Source of the DNA: Lutibacter sp. B1
Lineage (GTDB): Bacteria > Bacteroidota > Bacteroidia > Flavobacteriales > Flavobacteriaceae
Direction of reading: 5' to 3'
Assembly (NCBI RefSeq): GCF_012524075.1
Contig: NZ_JAAZUI010000004.1
Location: 1-64,000, forward strand
Length of the DNA: 64,000 nt
Numbering within the stretch: the stretch's first letter is position 1; each line of letters begins with the position of its first letter. Below, one piece after another: positions 16,729-25,533 of this stretch. Position numbers and translations under genes: made by a program. Under the pieces are notes generated by a model. The model did not search any database. It saw only the letters and a list, made by a program, of their open reading frames with translations, and was not told the DNA's origin.

Positions 16729-18876
16729 TTAACCTTTAATTTTTTGTTTATTCGGCAATTCTTTAAAGCCCATATTGTATAAAGTAAAACCAAAAATATC
16801 GGCATATTGTTCAATAGTTTTAGTAACAGGAGTACCGGCTCCATGCCCTGCATTGGTTTCAATTCTAATTAGGGTAGGATTATTACCTGTTTGTTTTGCT
16901 TGTAATTCGGCTGCAAATTTAAAAGAATGTGCAGGTACAACTCTATCATCATGGTCGGCAGTAGTTACCAAAGTTGCAGGATAACTAACACCTTCTTTTA
17001 TGTTATGTACAGGTGAATATCCTTTTAAATATTCGAACATTTCTTTAGAATCTTCAGCAGTTCCATAATCGTAAGCCCAGCCTGCACCTGCAGTAAAAGT
17101 ATGATAGCGTAACATATCCATAACACCAACAGCGGGTAAAGCCACTTTCATTAAATCGGGTCTTTGAGTCATAGTAGCACCTACTAATAAGCCACCGTTA
17201 GAGCCACCTCTAATTGCTAAATATTCAGATGAAGTGTAGTTATTTTCAATTAAATATTCGGCAGCAGCAATAAAATCGTCAAACACATTTTGTTTTTGCA
17301 TTTTGGTTCCGGCTATGTGCCATTCTTTACCGTATTCTCCACCTCCGCGTAAATTAGGAACTGCAAAAATACCGCCTTGTTCCATCCATACCGCATTTGT
17401 AATACTGAAACTTGGAGTTAAACTAATATTGAAACCTCCATATCCATATAAAATGGTAGGATTTTTACCATTCAGTTCAGTACCTTTTTTATAGGAAATT
17501 ATCATAGGTATTAAAGTACCGTCTTTAGATGGATAAAATACTTGTTCAGTAATAAAATTATCAGAATTAAAATCGATAGCAGGTTTTTTATATAATTCAG
17601 ATTCGCCTGTTTTTGTTTTAAATGAATAGATTGAGCCCGGAGTAATATAATTTGAAAAAGAATAATATATGATTTCATCATCTTTTTTACCACCAAACCC
17701 TGAAGCTGTTCCAACACCGGGAAGTTCAATTTCACGAATTAATTTACCTTCATAATTATATTGTTTTACCTGAGATACGGCATCAACCATATAATTTGTA
17801 AAAATATAACCATTAGCTTTAGAAGGTAATAATACATTTTTGGTTTCTGGTATTACATCAATCCAATTTTCCGGAGCAGGATTACTTGCGTTTACTTTTA
17901 CAATTCGTTTGTTTGGAGCATCTAAATTGGTTACCAATAAAAGTGTATCATTTTTATTGTCTAGAACATAGGTGTCGTAATCAAAATCTTTAATTATAGG
18001 TAAAATTTCACTTTTAGGATTTGATAAATCTTTAATATATAATTCGTTACCCGAAGTTGAAATAGAAGCTCTAATCACTAAATATTTTCCGTCTTCAGTA
18101 ACATTTCCATTAATATATCGGCGTTTTACTTTATCGCCAAAAATAATTTTATCCTCTTTTTGAGTAGTTCCTAATTTGTGAAAAAATAAACGATGCTGAT
18201 CTGTTTTTGCAGAAAGCTCACTCCCTTCAGGCTTTTCATAGCTTGAATAATAGAAGCCTTCGTTACCTTTCCATGACATTCCGCTGAACTTAACATCAAT
18301 AATGGTGTCTTCTTTAATTTCTTTAGTAATGGCATCCATAATAATTATTTTTCTCCAATCTGAACCGCCTTCAGAAATGGCATAAGCTAACATCTTCCCA
18401 TCATCAGAAAAAGATAAACCGCCTAAAGACGTTGTGCCATCTTCAGAAAAAGTATTTGGATCTAAAAACACTTCAGGCTCATCGCCTTCATTTTTAAAGC
18501 GATACAATACATATTGATTTTGCAAACCGTTATTTTTATAAAAATAGGTATACTCGCCTTCTTTAAAAGGAGCTCCTATTTTTTCATAATTCCAAATTTT
18601 TTCTAATCGTGCTTTCAATTCTTCCCTGTAAGGAATTTTAGATAGATAATTAAAAGTAACTTCATTTTCAGCACTTACCCAAGCTGCGGTTTCATCAGAC
18701 ATATCATCTTCTAACCACCTGTATGGGTCTTTAACTTTTATACCAAAATAATCTGTAACAGAATCAACTTGTTTGGTTGTAGGATATTTCAATTGCACTT
18801 CATTTTTTGTTGAATCGGTGTTTTTACATGAAATTATAAAAACGCCAATTACTGTAATTAATAAAATATTTTTCAT
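16729..18876 (-). CDS. Prolyl oligopeptidase family serine peptidase (S9A), lipoprotein
   Basis: Cleaves short peptides after proline. About 715 residues, the normal length. An N-terminal lipoprotein signal ([17 protein letters not shown]) supports the ATG at 18876 over the one 24 bases upstream. A seven-bladed propeller covers the first two thirds. The alpha/beta hydrolase domain shows GGSNGG (catalytic Ser near residue 555), the Asp in [11 protein letters not shown] and the His in NAGHGAG. It is probably anchored in the cell envelope and may help use dietary or detrital peptides. The stop lies beside a palindromic element shared with the convergent GreA-like gene. Confidence 0.93.
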   Translation of the reverse strand: MKNILLITVIGVFIISCKNTDSTKNEVQLKYPTTKQVDSVTDYFGIKVKDPYRWLEDDMSDETAAWVSAENEVTFNYLSKIPYREELKARLEKIWNYEKIGAPFKEGEYTYFYKNNGLQNQYVLYRFKNEGDEPEVFLDPNTFSEDGTTSLGGLSFSDDGKMLAYAISEGGSDWRKIIIMDAITKEIKEDTIIDVKFSGMSWKGNEGFYYSSYEKPEGSELSAKTDQHRLFFHKLGTTQKEDKIIFGDKVKRRYINGNVTEDGKYLVIRASISTSGNELYIKDLSNPKSEILPIIKDFDYDTYVLDNKNDTLLLVTNLDAPNKRIVKVNASNPAPENWIDVIPETKNVLLPSKANGYIFTNYMVDAVSQVKQYNYEGKLIREIELPGVGTASGFGGKKDDEIIYYSFSNYITPGSIYSFKTKTGESELYKKPAIDFNSDNFITEQVFYPSKDGTLIPMIISYKKGTELNGKNPTILYGYGGFNISLTPSFSITNAVWMEQGGIFAVPNLRGGGEYGKEWHIAGTKMQKQNVFDDFIAAAEYLIENNYTSSEYLAIRGGSNGGLLVGATMTQRPDLMKVALPAVGVMDMLRYHTFTAGAGWAYDYGTAEDSKEMFEYLKGYSPVHNIKEGVSYPATLVTTADHDDRVVPAHSFKFAAELQAKQTGNNPTLIRIETNAGHGAGTPVTKTIEQYADIFGFTLYNMGFKELPNKQKIKG

Positions 18877-19103
18877 TGTAAATAGATTTGCATTTAACAA
18901 ATTTAACCAAAAAAGTATGCTTAAGGTTAGTACTTCAATATAATTTGATGTTAAAAAGAATTGTTTAAAAAAATAGTATATTACAGAATACTAAATGGAG
19001 TAACTTATGTTACTTAAGGTTTGTAACTTTTTGTGTCACTTTGCCATATAAATAATAGTGGTATAAAAATTGCTGTTTTTTAATAAAATAAAATTTAATA
19101 ACA

Positions 19104-19460
19104 ATGACAGAATTATTAACAAAAGAAACTTTTTTTGAAAAAGTTTTTAATTACGAAAAAAATAAAGAGTGGAAATTTGAGGGAGATTTACCTTGTATTA
19201 TTGATTTTTATGCAGATTGGTGTGGCCCGTGTAAAATGGTAGCTCCAATTTTAGAAGAATTGAGTGAAGATTATAAAGGGAAAGTGAATATTTATAAAAT
19301 TGATACTGAAGCTGAACAAGAATTAGCGGGAGCTTTTGGTATTAGAAGTATTCCTTCAATTTTATTTGTTCCAAAAAATGCTGAGCCACAAATGGCACAA
19401 GGTGCTTTACCTAAACATCAGTTAGAACAAATTATAAAAGACGTGCTAGAGGTTAAATAA
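19104..19460 (+). CDS. trxA: Thioredoxin
   Basis: Cytoplasmic disulfide reductase of 118 residues. The active site DWCGPCK has C40 and C43. The cis-proline loop is RSIPSI and the fold is complete. It has about 10 more N-terminal residues than E. coli TrxA and an extra Cys at 31, as in several Bacteroidota thioredoxins. There is no signal peptide. It is monocistronic, with a strong shared terminator downstream. Confidence 0.93.
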   Translation: MTELLTKETFFEKVFNYEKNKEWKFEGDLPCIIDFYADWCGPCKMVAPILEELSEDYKGKVNIYKIDTEAEQELAGAFGIRSIPSILFVPKNAEPQMAQGALPKHQLEQIIKDVLEVK

Positions 19461-19480
19461 ATTGCCCCAACAGCCCTAAT

Positions 19481-19510
19481 AAAAAAACCACATATTATGT
19501 GGTTTTTTTA
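19481..19510. terminator. Bidirectional terminator between trxA and asd
   Basis: AAAAAAACCACAT (19481-19493) pairs perfectly with ATGTGGTTTTTTT (19497-19509) across a 3-base loop. A-rich and T-rich flanks let it serve both the plus-strand trxA and the minus-strand asd. Confidence 0.88.
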
Positions 19511-19532
19511 GTTTTAATATTTTTAAAACAAG

Positions 19533-20537
19533 CTAAGCTACAGTTTCCCCAACAAGTTTGTTTTCAATTAAATATTCAGCAATTTGAATTGCGTTAGTAG
19601 CTGCTCCTTTACGTAAATTATCGGCAACTATCCACATATTTAAAGTGTTAGGTTGAGACTCATCTCTTCTAATTCTACCTACAAAAACATCGTTTTTACC
19701 TTCTGCATAAATTGGCATTGGGTAAGTATTGGTATCTGTATTATCCTGAACTTTCACACCTGGTGTTTCGCTTAATAATTTACGTATTTCAGCCACATCA
19801 AATTCATTTTCAAATTCAATATTAACACTTTCGCTATGTCCTCCAACAACAGGAATTCTAACAGCAGTTGATGTAATAGCAATAGTTCTGTCGTTCAATA
19901 TTTTTTGAGGTTCACGAACCAATTTCATTTCTTCTTTTGTGTAACCGTTTTCTTCAAAAACATCACAATGCGGAATTGCATTTCTATGAATTGGATAATG
20001 ATAAGCCATTTCGCCTTTTACACCATTAAACTCATTTTCTAATTGTTGTACAGCTTTAACACCTGTACCTGTTATAGATTGGTAGGTAGAAACAATTAAA
20101 CGTTTTATTTTATATTTTTTATGAAGTGGTGCTAAAGGCAATACCATTTGTATAGTAGAACAGTTTGGATTAGCAATAATCTTATCGTCTTTAGTTAATT
20201 CTGAAGCATTAATTTCAGGAACAACCAATTTTTTTGTTGGATCCATTCTCCAAGCCGATGAGTTGTCTACAACCGTAGTACCAACTTCAGCAAATTTTGG
20301 AGCCCATTCTAAAGAAGTACCTCCTCCTGCTGAAAAAATAGCAATATCAGGTTGTGCATTTACAGCATCTTTCAAACCAATAACTGTATATTCTTCACCT
20401 TTATAAGATAATTTTTTGCCAACTGATCGTTCCGAAGCTACTAATAATAATTCTGTAATTGGGAAATTTCTTTCTTCCAAAACCTGTAACATTACGTTTC
20501 CTACCATTCCGGTAGCACCTACAACAGCTACTTTCAT
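19533..20537 (-). CDS. asd: Aspartate-semialdehyde dehydrogenase
   Basis: Reduces aspartyl phosphate with NADPH to aspartate semialdehyde, the branch point to lysine, diaminopimelate, threonine and methionine. 334 residues. The NADP-binding GATGMVGN (residues 7-14) and catalytic C126 in NPNCSTIQM are present, together with a substrate-binding HRNAIPHCD segment and the GGHSE active-site His. The start at 20537 gives the standard MKVAVVGATG N-terminus. It is monocistronic with a shared terminator. Confidence 0.96.
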   Translation of the reverse strand: MKVAVVGATGMVGNVMLQVLEERNFPITELLLVASERSVGKKLSYKGEEYTVIGLKDAVNAQPDIAIFSAGGGTSLEWAPKFAEVGTTVVDNSSAWRMDPTKKLVVPEINASELTKDDKIIANPNCSTIQMVLPLAPLHKKYKIKRLIVSTYQSITGTGVKAVQQLENEFNGVKGEMAYHYPIHRNAIPHCDVFEENGYTKEEMKLVREPQKILNDRTIAITSTAVRIPVVGGHSESVNIEFENEFDVAEIRKLLSETPGVKVQDNTDTNTYPMPIYAEGKNDVFVGRIRRDESQPNTLNMWIVADNLRKGAATNAIQIAEYLIENKLVGETVA

Positions 20538-20734
20538 TCTTTTAATTTTTTATAAATTTAACTGGAACAAATTTCTTAAAAAATATTATATACAAGCAGT
20601 AAATAGTTAAAATTAACAAATAAATATTTATTTGTTAAAAACATGGTAGACTATTGATTTTCTTATATTTAATAGAAAATTAATTTTTTACTCCCTTAGG
20701 TATAATTTTTGAAGCTATTTTTAATAAACTTATC

Positions 20735-22087
20735 ATGAAAAAAAGTGCTTTACTCCTAATTTTATTGTTTTCAACTTTTTCAGCATTTTCTCAATATATT
20801 GAAGGGAAGATTTTTGATGTTAAAACTAATGAGCCTATTGAAGGTGTGCATGTGTATTTAAAAAAAACCGGAAAAGGAAATTTAACAGATCGTAATGGTG
20901 AGTATTTTTTAAAAATAGGTCCAAAAGTTAAAACCAACGATACTATTTTTATTTCACATGTAAGCTATAAAACGGTTGCTTTACCTTATGTGAAAGGGAA
21001 AAATGAGTATTCGGTTTATCTTTTCCCTGAAATAAATAAGTTGGATGAAGTTAATATTATAAATCAGAGAAGATTACAACCAACTATAAAGTATCATACG
21101 TTAGCTTCTATGAAAAACGCTATACATTCTTTTGGGTCTACCTTAATAGATGATAAAATTTATGTTATTGGAGGTGATGCTTCTTTTGAGCATAATGAAT
21201 TTAAAAAATTGATGGACTATGATCCTGAAAACGCCTTGGGTGTTTTTATGAGAAAAGGTGGTAATCACAATTGGGAAAGTTATAAAGGTGATTTACTTCT
21301 TTATGATATAAAATTGAATACGTGGGAAACAATAACCAAACCTAAGTTCAGAAAAAGAGCATACCATAATTTAAATACTTTTGATAATAAAATATATGTT
21401 TTAGGAGGTAAACGACTGGCAAAAAACAAAAAACATGAATATTTGGATGATAAAATAGAAGTATTTGATCTTGAAAATAATGCCATAACGGTTGATGATA
21501 CAAACCCTCATCAGGCAGTAGATTTTGCTTCGTTTGTTTATAAAGATAATATAATTGTTATGGGTGGTTCAGTTAAAAAAAATAAACTTGATGTAAAAAA
21601 ATATACTGATAAGGTTCATTTGTACGATATAAAATCAGGGTATTGGTATCAATTAGATAGTATGCCAGTTGCCAAAGAAACACAAGGTGTTTTAATAAAC
21701 GATAAAATTTATTTAATAGGAGGTTTTAATAAAAAGGCTTTAAGCACTATAGAATCTTTTGATTTAGTAAGCAGAAAATGGAAAAATGAAGGAGAATTAT
21801 TTGAAGGAATAAGCAAACCTGCTGTAACCAGTAATAATAATATCATCTATTTTTTTGATGATGGGAAAATATCCACCTACAATGTAATAACAAAAGAACT
21901 AAACGTATATTTAATAGATTTGTATTTAAAATCGGCTAAATTATATTTTAAAGATAATACCTTGTACATACTTGGAGGATATAAAGAAACCAGTTATTCG
22001 GTTTTTCCTTCTAATGAGCTTTTTAGTATTGGTATAAATGAATTTGATAATACAAAAGTTAATAAATCAAAAATGTTTTTGCATTGA
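20735..22087 (+). CDS. Secreted CarboxypepD-regulatory-like plus kelch-repeat protein
   Basis: A 450-residue exported protein of unknown function. A signal peptide ends near SAFSQ (residue 20). Residues 21-110 form a carboxypeptidase D regulatory-like beta sandwich (EGKIFDVKTNEPIEGVHVYLKK), a domain usually found at the front of TonB-dependent receptors. The rest is a kelch beta-propeller, with repeats marked by IYVIGGD, IYVLGGKR, IIVMGGS, IYLIGGF and LYILGGY. No TonB-dependent barrel is present. Probably periplasmic or outer-membrane associated and binding a glycan or protein, but that is inference. Confidence 0.8.
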   Translation: MKKSALLLILLFSTFSAFSQYIEGKIFDVKTNEPIEGVHVYLKKTGKGNLTDRNGEYFLKIGPKVKTNDTIFISHVSYKTVALPYVKGKNEYSVYLFPEINKLDEVNIINQRRLQPTIKYHTLASMKNAIHSFGSTLIDDKIYVIGGDASFEHNEFKKLMDYDPENALGVFMRKGGNHNWESYKGDLLLYDIKLNTWETITKPKFRKRAYHNLNTFDNKIYVLGGKRLAKNKKHEYLDDKIEVFDLENNAITVDDTNPHQAVDFASFVYKDNIIVMGGSVKKNKLDVKKYTDKVHLYDIKSGYWYQLDSMPVAKETQGVLINDKIYLIGGFNKKALSTIESFDLVSRKWKNEGELFEGISKPAVTSNNNIIYFFDDGKISTYNVITKELNVYLIDLYLKSAKLYFKDNTLYILGGYKETSYSVFPSNELFSIGINEFDNTKVNKSKMFLH

Positions 22088-22194
22088 AATAAAACAGAAC
22101 TCTTCATCATATTAAATAATTATAAAGGGTTAGATAAATTTAATCTTAAAAAATGATTATTAAACTGAAATACCTTTAGTTACAAGAAAATATG

Positions 22195-22202
22195 TAGTTT
22201 TG
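22195..22202 (+). promoter_or_regulatory. -7 box of the U32/ferredoxin operon
   Basis: TAGTTTTG matches TAnnTTTG, 18 bases before the ATG at 22221. It overlaps a TTG that could be read as an earlier start codon. A transcript starting downstream of this box would not include that TTG, so ATG 22221 is preferred. No clear -33 TTG is seen. Confidence 0.5.
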
Positions 22203-22220
22203 CAAAAAAATCAAAAACGA

Positions 22221-23474
22221 ATGACTACTACTGGGAAAATTGAATTAATGGCTCCTGCCGGAAATTTTGAATCGTTACAAGCTGCGTTAGATAACGGAGC
22301 AGATTCAATCTATTTTGGCATTGAGCAATTAAATATGCGCGCAAGAGCATCTATAAATTTTACGTTAGATGATTTACAGGAAATTTCAGACAGATGTAAA
22401 GCTAAAAATGTAAGAACATACCTTACTTTAAATACCATAATTTACGATCACGATTTATCAATAGTTAAAACACTTCTTCAAAAGGCAAAAGATGCCGATA
22501 TTACAGCGGTTATTGCTATGGATCAGGCGGTTATTGCAACTGCAAGAGCAATTGGTATGGAAGTGCACATTTCAACCCAAATAAATATTACAAACATTGA
22601 GACAGTAAAATTTTATGCCATGTTTGCTGACACATTGGTGTTGAGTAGAGAACTAAGTTTACGACAAGTAAAAAAGATTACTGAACAAATTGTAAAAGAT
22701 GATGTGTGTGGGCCTTCAGGAAATTTAATTGAAATAGAAATTTTTGGTCACGGAGCATTGTGTATGGCTGTTTCGGGTAAATGTTATATGAGTTTGCACA
22801 ATCATAATTCGTCGGCAAATCGCGGCGCTTGTAAACAAAATTGTCGAAAAAAATATACAGTTATCGATCAGGAAACAGGTGTTGAAATGGAATTGGATAA
22901 CGAGTATATAATGTCTCCAAAAGATTTATGTACTATCGATTTTTTAGATCAAATTGTTGATGCCGGTATCAAGGTTTTAAAGATTGAAGGAAGAGGTAGA
23001 GCTCCGGAATATGTAGCAAAAGTAATTAAATGTTACCGTGATGCTATTGATAGTGTTGAGCAAGGAACGTATAGTAAGGAAAAAGTAATTACCTGGATGC
23101 AAGAGCTCGAAAAAGTATACAATCGCGGTTTTTGGAGTGGTTACTATTTAGGACAGAAATTAGGAGAATGGAGTAAAGGTTCTGGAAGCCATGCTACACA
23201 AAAAAAAGTATATTTAGGTAAAGGAATGCATTATTTTCCAAAATCTAAAATAGGAGAATTTAAAATAGAAGCTTACGATATCACAATTGGAGACACCATT
23301 TTAATTACTGGCCCAACAACAGGAGCTAAAGAAATGGAGGTAAAAACGATGTTTGTTAACGATATTAAAGGTGAAAAAGCTCAAAAAGGTGATTCGTGCA
23401 CCATACCATTAGATTTTAGAATTCGTCCATCAGATAAATTATATAAAATAGTTGAAAACAAAGTAGAAGCATAA
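22221..23474 (+). CDS. Peptidase U32 family protein (TrhP/YegQ-like, probable tRNA hydroxylation)
   Basis: About 417 residues. Begins MTTTGKIELMAPAGNFES, the usual start of the family. The U32 signature EIFGHGALCMAVSGKCYMS is at 174-191. Cysteines C181, C188, C204/C208 and C237 have spacing similar to the iron-sulfur ligands of UbiU/UbiV. Characterised relatives (TrhP, RlhA, UbiU/V) are not proteases but oxygen-independent hydroxylases or their partners; TrhP makes 5-hydroxyuridine in tRNA from prephenate. I infer a tRNA or rRNA hydroxylation role. A ferredoxin gene starts 2 bases after the stop, which suggests electron supply. Confidence 0.85.
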   Translation: MTTTGKIELMAPAGNFESLQAALDNGADSIYFGIEQLNMRARASINFTLDDLQEISDRCKAKNVRTYLTLNTIIYDHDLSIVKTLLQKAKDADITAVIAMDQAVIATARAIGMEVHISTQINITNIETVKFYAMFADTLVLSRELSLRQVKKITEQIVKDDVCGPSGNLIEIEIFGHGALCMAVSGKCYMSLHNHNSSANRGACKQNCRKKYTVIDQETGVEMELDNEYIMSPKDLCTIDFLDQIVDAGIKVLKIEGRGRAPEYVAKVIKCYRDAIDSVEQGTYSKEKVITWMQELEKVYNRGFWSGYYLGQKLGEWSKGSGSHATQKKVYLGKGMHYFPKSKIGEFKIEAYDITIGDTILITGPTTGAKEMEVKTMFVNDIKGEKAQKGDSCTIPLDFRIRPSDKLYKIVENKVEA

Positions 23475-23476
23475 CT

Positions 23477-23707
23477 ATGGTAATTATTACATTGCAAAGA
23501 GCTAAGTGTATTGGCTGTAATTACTGTGTTGAATTGGCTCCTTCTCAGTTTCAAATGTCAAAAAAAGATGGAAAATGTGTATTGCTTCATTCAAAAGAAA
23601 AAAAAGGATTTTTTACCTTAAAATCTCCCGATGAAACTATTTTTGATAACAGTTTAAAAGCAAAAGAAGCTTGTCCGGTTAAAATTATTGATGTTAAACA
23701 AACGTAA
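23477..23707 (+). CDS. [4Fe-4S] ferredoxin-like protein
   Basis: A 76-residue cytoplasmic electron carrier. C11-x-x-C14-x-x-C17 and C66-P provide the four ligands of a single [4Fe-4S] cluster; C34 is extra. The size fits single-cluster ferredoxins. It begins two bases after the stop of the U32 gene, so the two are almost certainly co-transcribed and translationally coupled. The likely partner is therefore the U32 protein, though a general ferredoxin role cannot be excluded. Confidence 0.85.
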   Translation: MVIITLQRAKCIGCNYCVELAPSQFQMSKKDGKCVLLHSKEKKGFFTLKSPDETIFDNSLKAKEACPVKIIDVKQT

Positions 23708-23821
23708 AATACGTTTTTTAACGTTTTACAGTTCGTAATTTTAACTGTATCTTTACAAATTAGTTAAGATTGTAAAATTGAAATTTTCAATTTACATTAA
23801 CATATTAAAATTTAAAACTAT

Positions 23822-25051
23822 ATGAGCTGTAATAATTGCTCTTCAGATATAAATACTGTACCTAAAGGTTGCAAAAGTAATGGAAATTGCGGAACAGGAA
23901 GTTGTGATAAACTCTCTGTTTTTGATTGGTTGTCCAACATGGGTTTACCAACAGGACAAAAACCTGTTAACATTGTAGAAGTTCGATTTAAAAATGGTAG
24001 AAAACATTTTTATAGAAATGTAGATGAATTAAAAATTTCTATTGGAGATATTGTTGCTGTTGAAGGAAATCCGGGGCACGATGTTGGAACTGTATCGCTT
24101 ACAGGCGAACTTGTAAAAGTTCAACTTAAGAAAAAAGGTATTGATATTAATAGTGAAGAAATCAAAAAAGTATATCGTATAGCTTCTCAAAAAGATATTG
24201 ATATTTGGCAAGCTGCACGTAATAAAGAATACGAAACACAATACAAAGGCCGAGAAATTATCAGCAGACTTGGGTTGGTAATGAAATTGTCAGATGTTGA
24301 ATATCAAGGCGATGGGAATAAAGCAACATTTTATTATACTGCCGATGATCGTGTAGATTTTAGGCAATTAATAAGAGATTTGGCAAGTGCTTTTAGCATT
24401 AGAGTTGAAATGAAACAAGTAGGTTTACGCCAAGAGGCAGCTCGTTTAGGAGGTGTTGGTTCTTGTGGTAGAGAATTGTGTTGCTCAACTTGGCTAACCG
24501 ATTTGCGAAATGTAAATACAACTGCTGCGCGTTATCAGCAATTATCATTAAATCCTCAAAAATTAGCAGGGCAATGCGGCAAACTTAAATGCTGTTTGAA
24601 TTATGAGTTAGATACCTATTTAGATGCTTTAACCGACTTCCCAAAACAAGATGTTATTTTAAAAACTGAAAAAGGAGATGCTATTTTTGTTAAAATGGAT
24701 ATTTTTAAAGGATTACTTTGGTATACCTATAAAGAAGATAGAAATAAGTGGTACAAATTAACACTGGAACAAGTAAAAGAAATCATTCAATTAAATAAAA
24801 ACAAAGAAGTTGTTCCTTCATTAGAAGAATATGAGTCTGAGATTATTGAAAGTTCTAACGAGGCATTTGAAGATGTTGTTGGGCAAGACAGTTTAACAAG
24901 ATTTGATGCTCCAAAAAGAAGTAAAAAACGAAAACCAAAAAATAAAAATCAGCAAACTCAACAAAATCAACAGAAGAAAGCAACAAACCAACAAAGTAAA
25001 AGTAACATTAGAAGAAGATCTTCTAACAGAAATACAAACAATAAAAAATAA
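23822..25051 (+). CDS. ricT: PSP1 domain protein, RicT/YaaT-like
   Basis: A 409-residue PSP1-superfamily protein. The core carries the conserved cysteine blocks GSCGRELCCS (C215, C220, C221) and GQCGKLKCCLNYE (C252, C257, C258). The N-terminus adds a second Cys-rich stretch (C3, C6, C17, C23, C28), and the last 60 residues are a basic Q/N/K-rich tail. In Bacillus, RicT works with RicA and RicF as an iron-sulfur complex that steers RNase Y; those partners are not in the window. The TAA overlaps the ATG of gldH by one base (TAATG), so the two are translationally coupled. The function in this phylum is unknown. Confidence 0.88.
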   Translation: MSCNNCSSDINTVPKGCKSNGNCGTGSCDKLSVFDWLSNMGLPTGQKPVNIVEVRFKNGRKHFYRNVDELKISIGDIVAVEGNPGHDVGTVSLTGELVKVQLKKKGIDINSEEIKKVYRIASQKDIDIWQAARNKEYETQYKGREIISRLGLVMKLSDVEYQGDGNKATFYYTADDRVDFRQLIRDLASAFSIRVEMKQVGLRQEAARLGGVGSCGRELCCSTWLTDLRNVNTTAARYQQLSLNPQKLAGQCGKLKCCLNYELDTYLDALTDFPKQDVILKTEKGDAIFVKMDIFKGLLWYTYKEDRNKWYKLTLEQVKEIIQLNKNKEVVPSLEEYESEIIESSNEAFEDVVGQDSLTRFDAPKRSKKRKPKNKNQQTQQNQQKKATNQQSKSNIRRRSSNRNTNNKK

Positions 25052-25533
25052 TGCGTATTAAGTTAAGTAGTATACTAATTGTTTTTGTGTTATTCTCATG
25101 TGATTCCAATAGAGTTTTTGATGAATATAAACCTATTAAAGATCATAAATGGTACTCAGATAATAAAATTGATTTTATTATAAACAATCAAGATACTATT
25201 TCAAAAAAAAATGTGTTTATTACTATTAGAAATAATAAAAACTATGAATTCAGTTCGTTATTTTTAATAACAAAAATTGAATTTCCCAGTGGTTTTCAGG
25301 TTATTGATACTTTAGAATATGAAATGACTGATGCTATGGGCAACTGGTTGGGTTCTGGATTTACCGATATAAAAGAAAACAAACTGTTTTATAAAGAAAA
25401 TGTTGTTTTTTCTGAAAAAGGAGACTATAATATCGATATTCAACATGCTACGCGTAGTATAAATGATATTGAAGGTACAGAACCTTTAAAAGGTATAACC
25501 GACGTAGGTTTAAGAATTGAAAAAGTAAAATAA
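25051..25533 (+). CDS. gldH: Gliding motility lipoprotein GldH
   Basis: A 160-residue outer-membrane or periplasmic lipoprotein required for gliding in Flavobacterium johnsoniae. The lipobox ends VLFSC (C17). The body matches GldH, including NDWK-like KWYSDNKIDF, NNKNYEFSSLF, DAMGNWLGSGF and the final GITDVGLRIEK. It has one-base TAATG overlaps with ricT upstream and the PBP1A gene downstream, so all three are translated as a unit. The surface SprB machinery is not in this window. Confidence 0.92.
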   Translation: MRIKLSSILIVFVLFSCDSNRVFDEYKPIKDHKWYSDNKIDFIINNQDTISKKNVFITIRNNKNYEFSSLFLITKIEFPSGFQVIDTLEYEMTDAMGNWLGSGFTDIKENKLFYKENVVFSEKGDYNIDIQHATRSINDIEGTEPLKGITDVGLRIEKVK

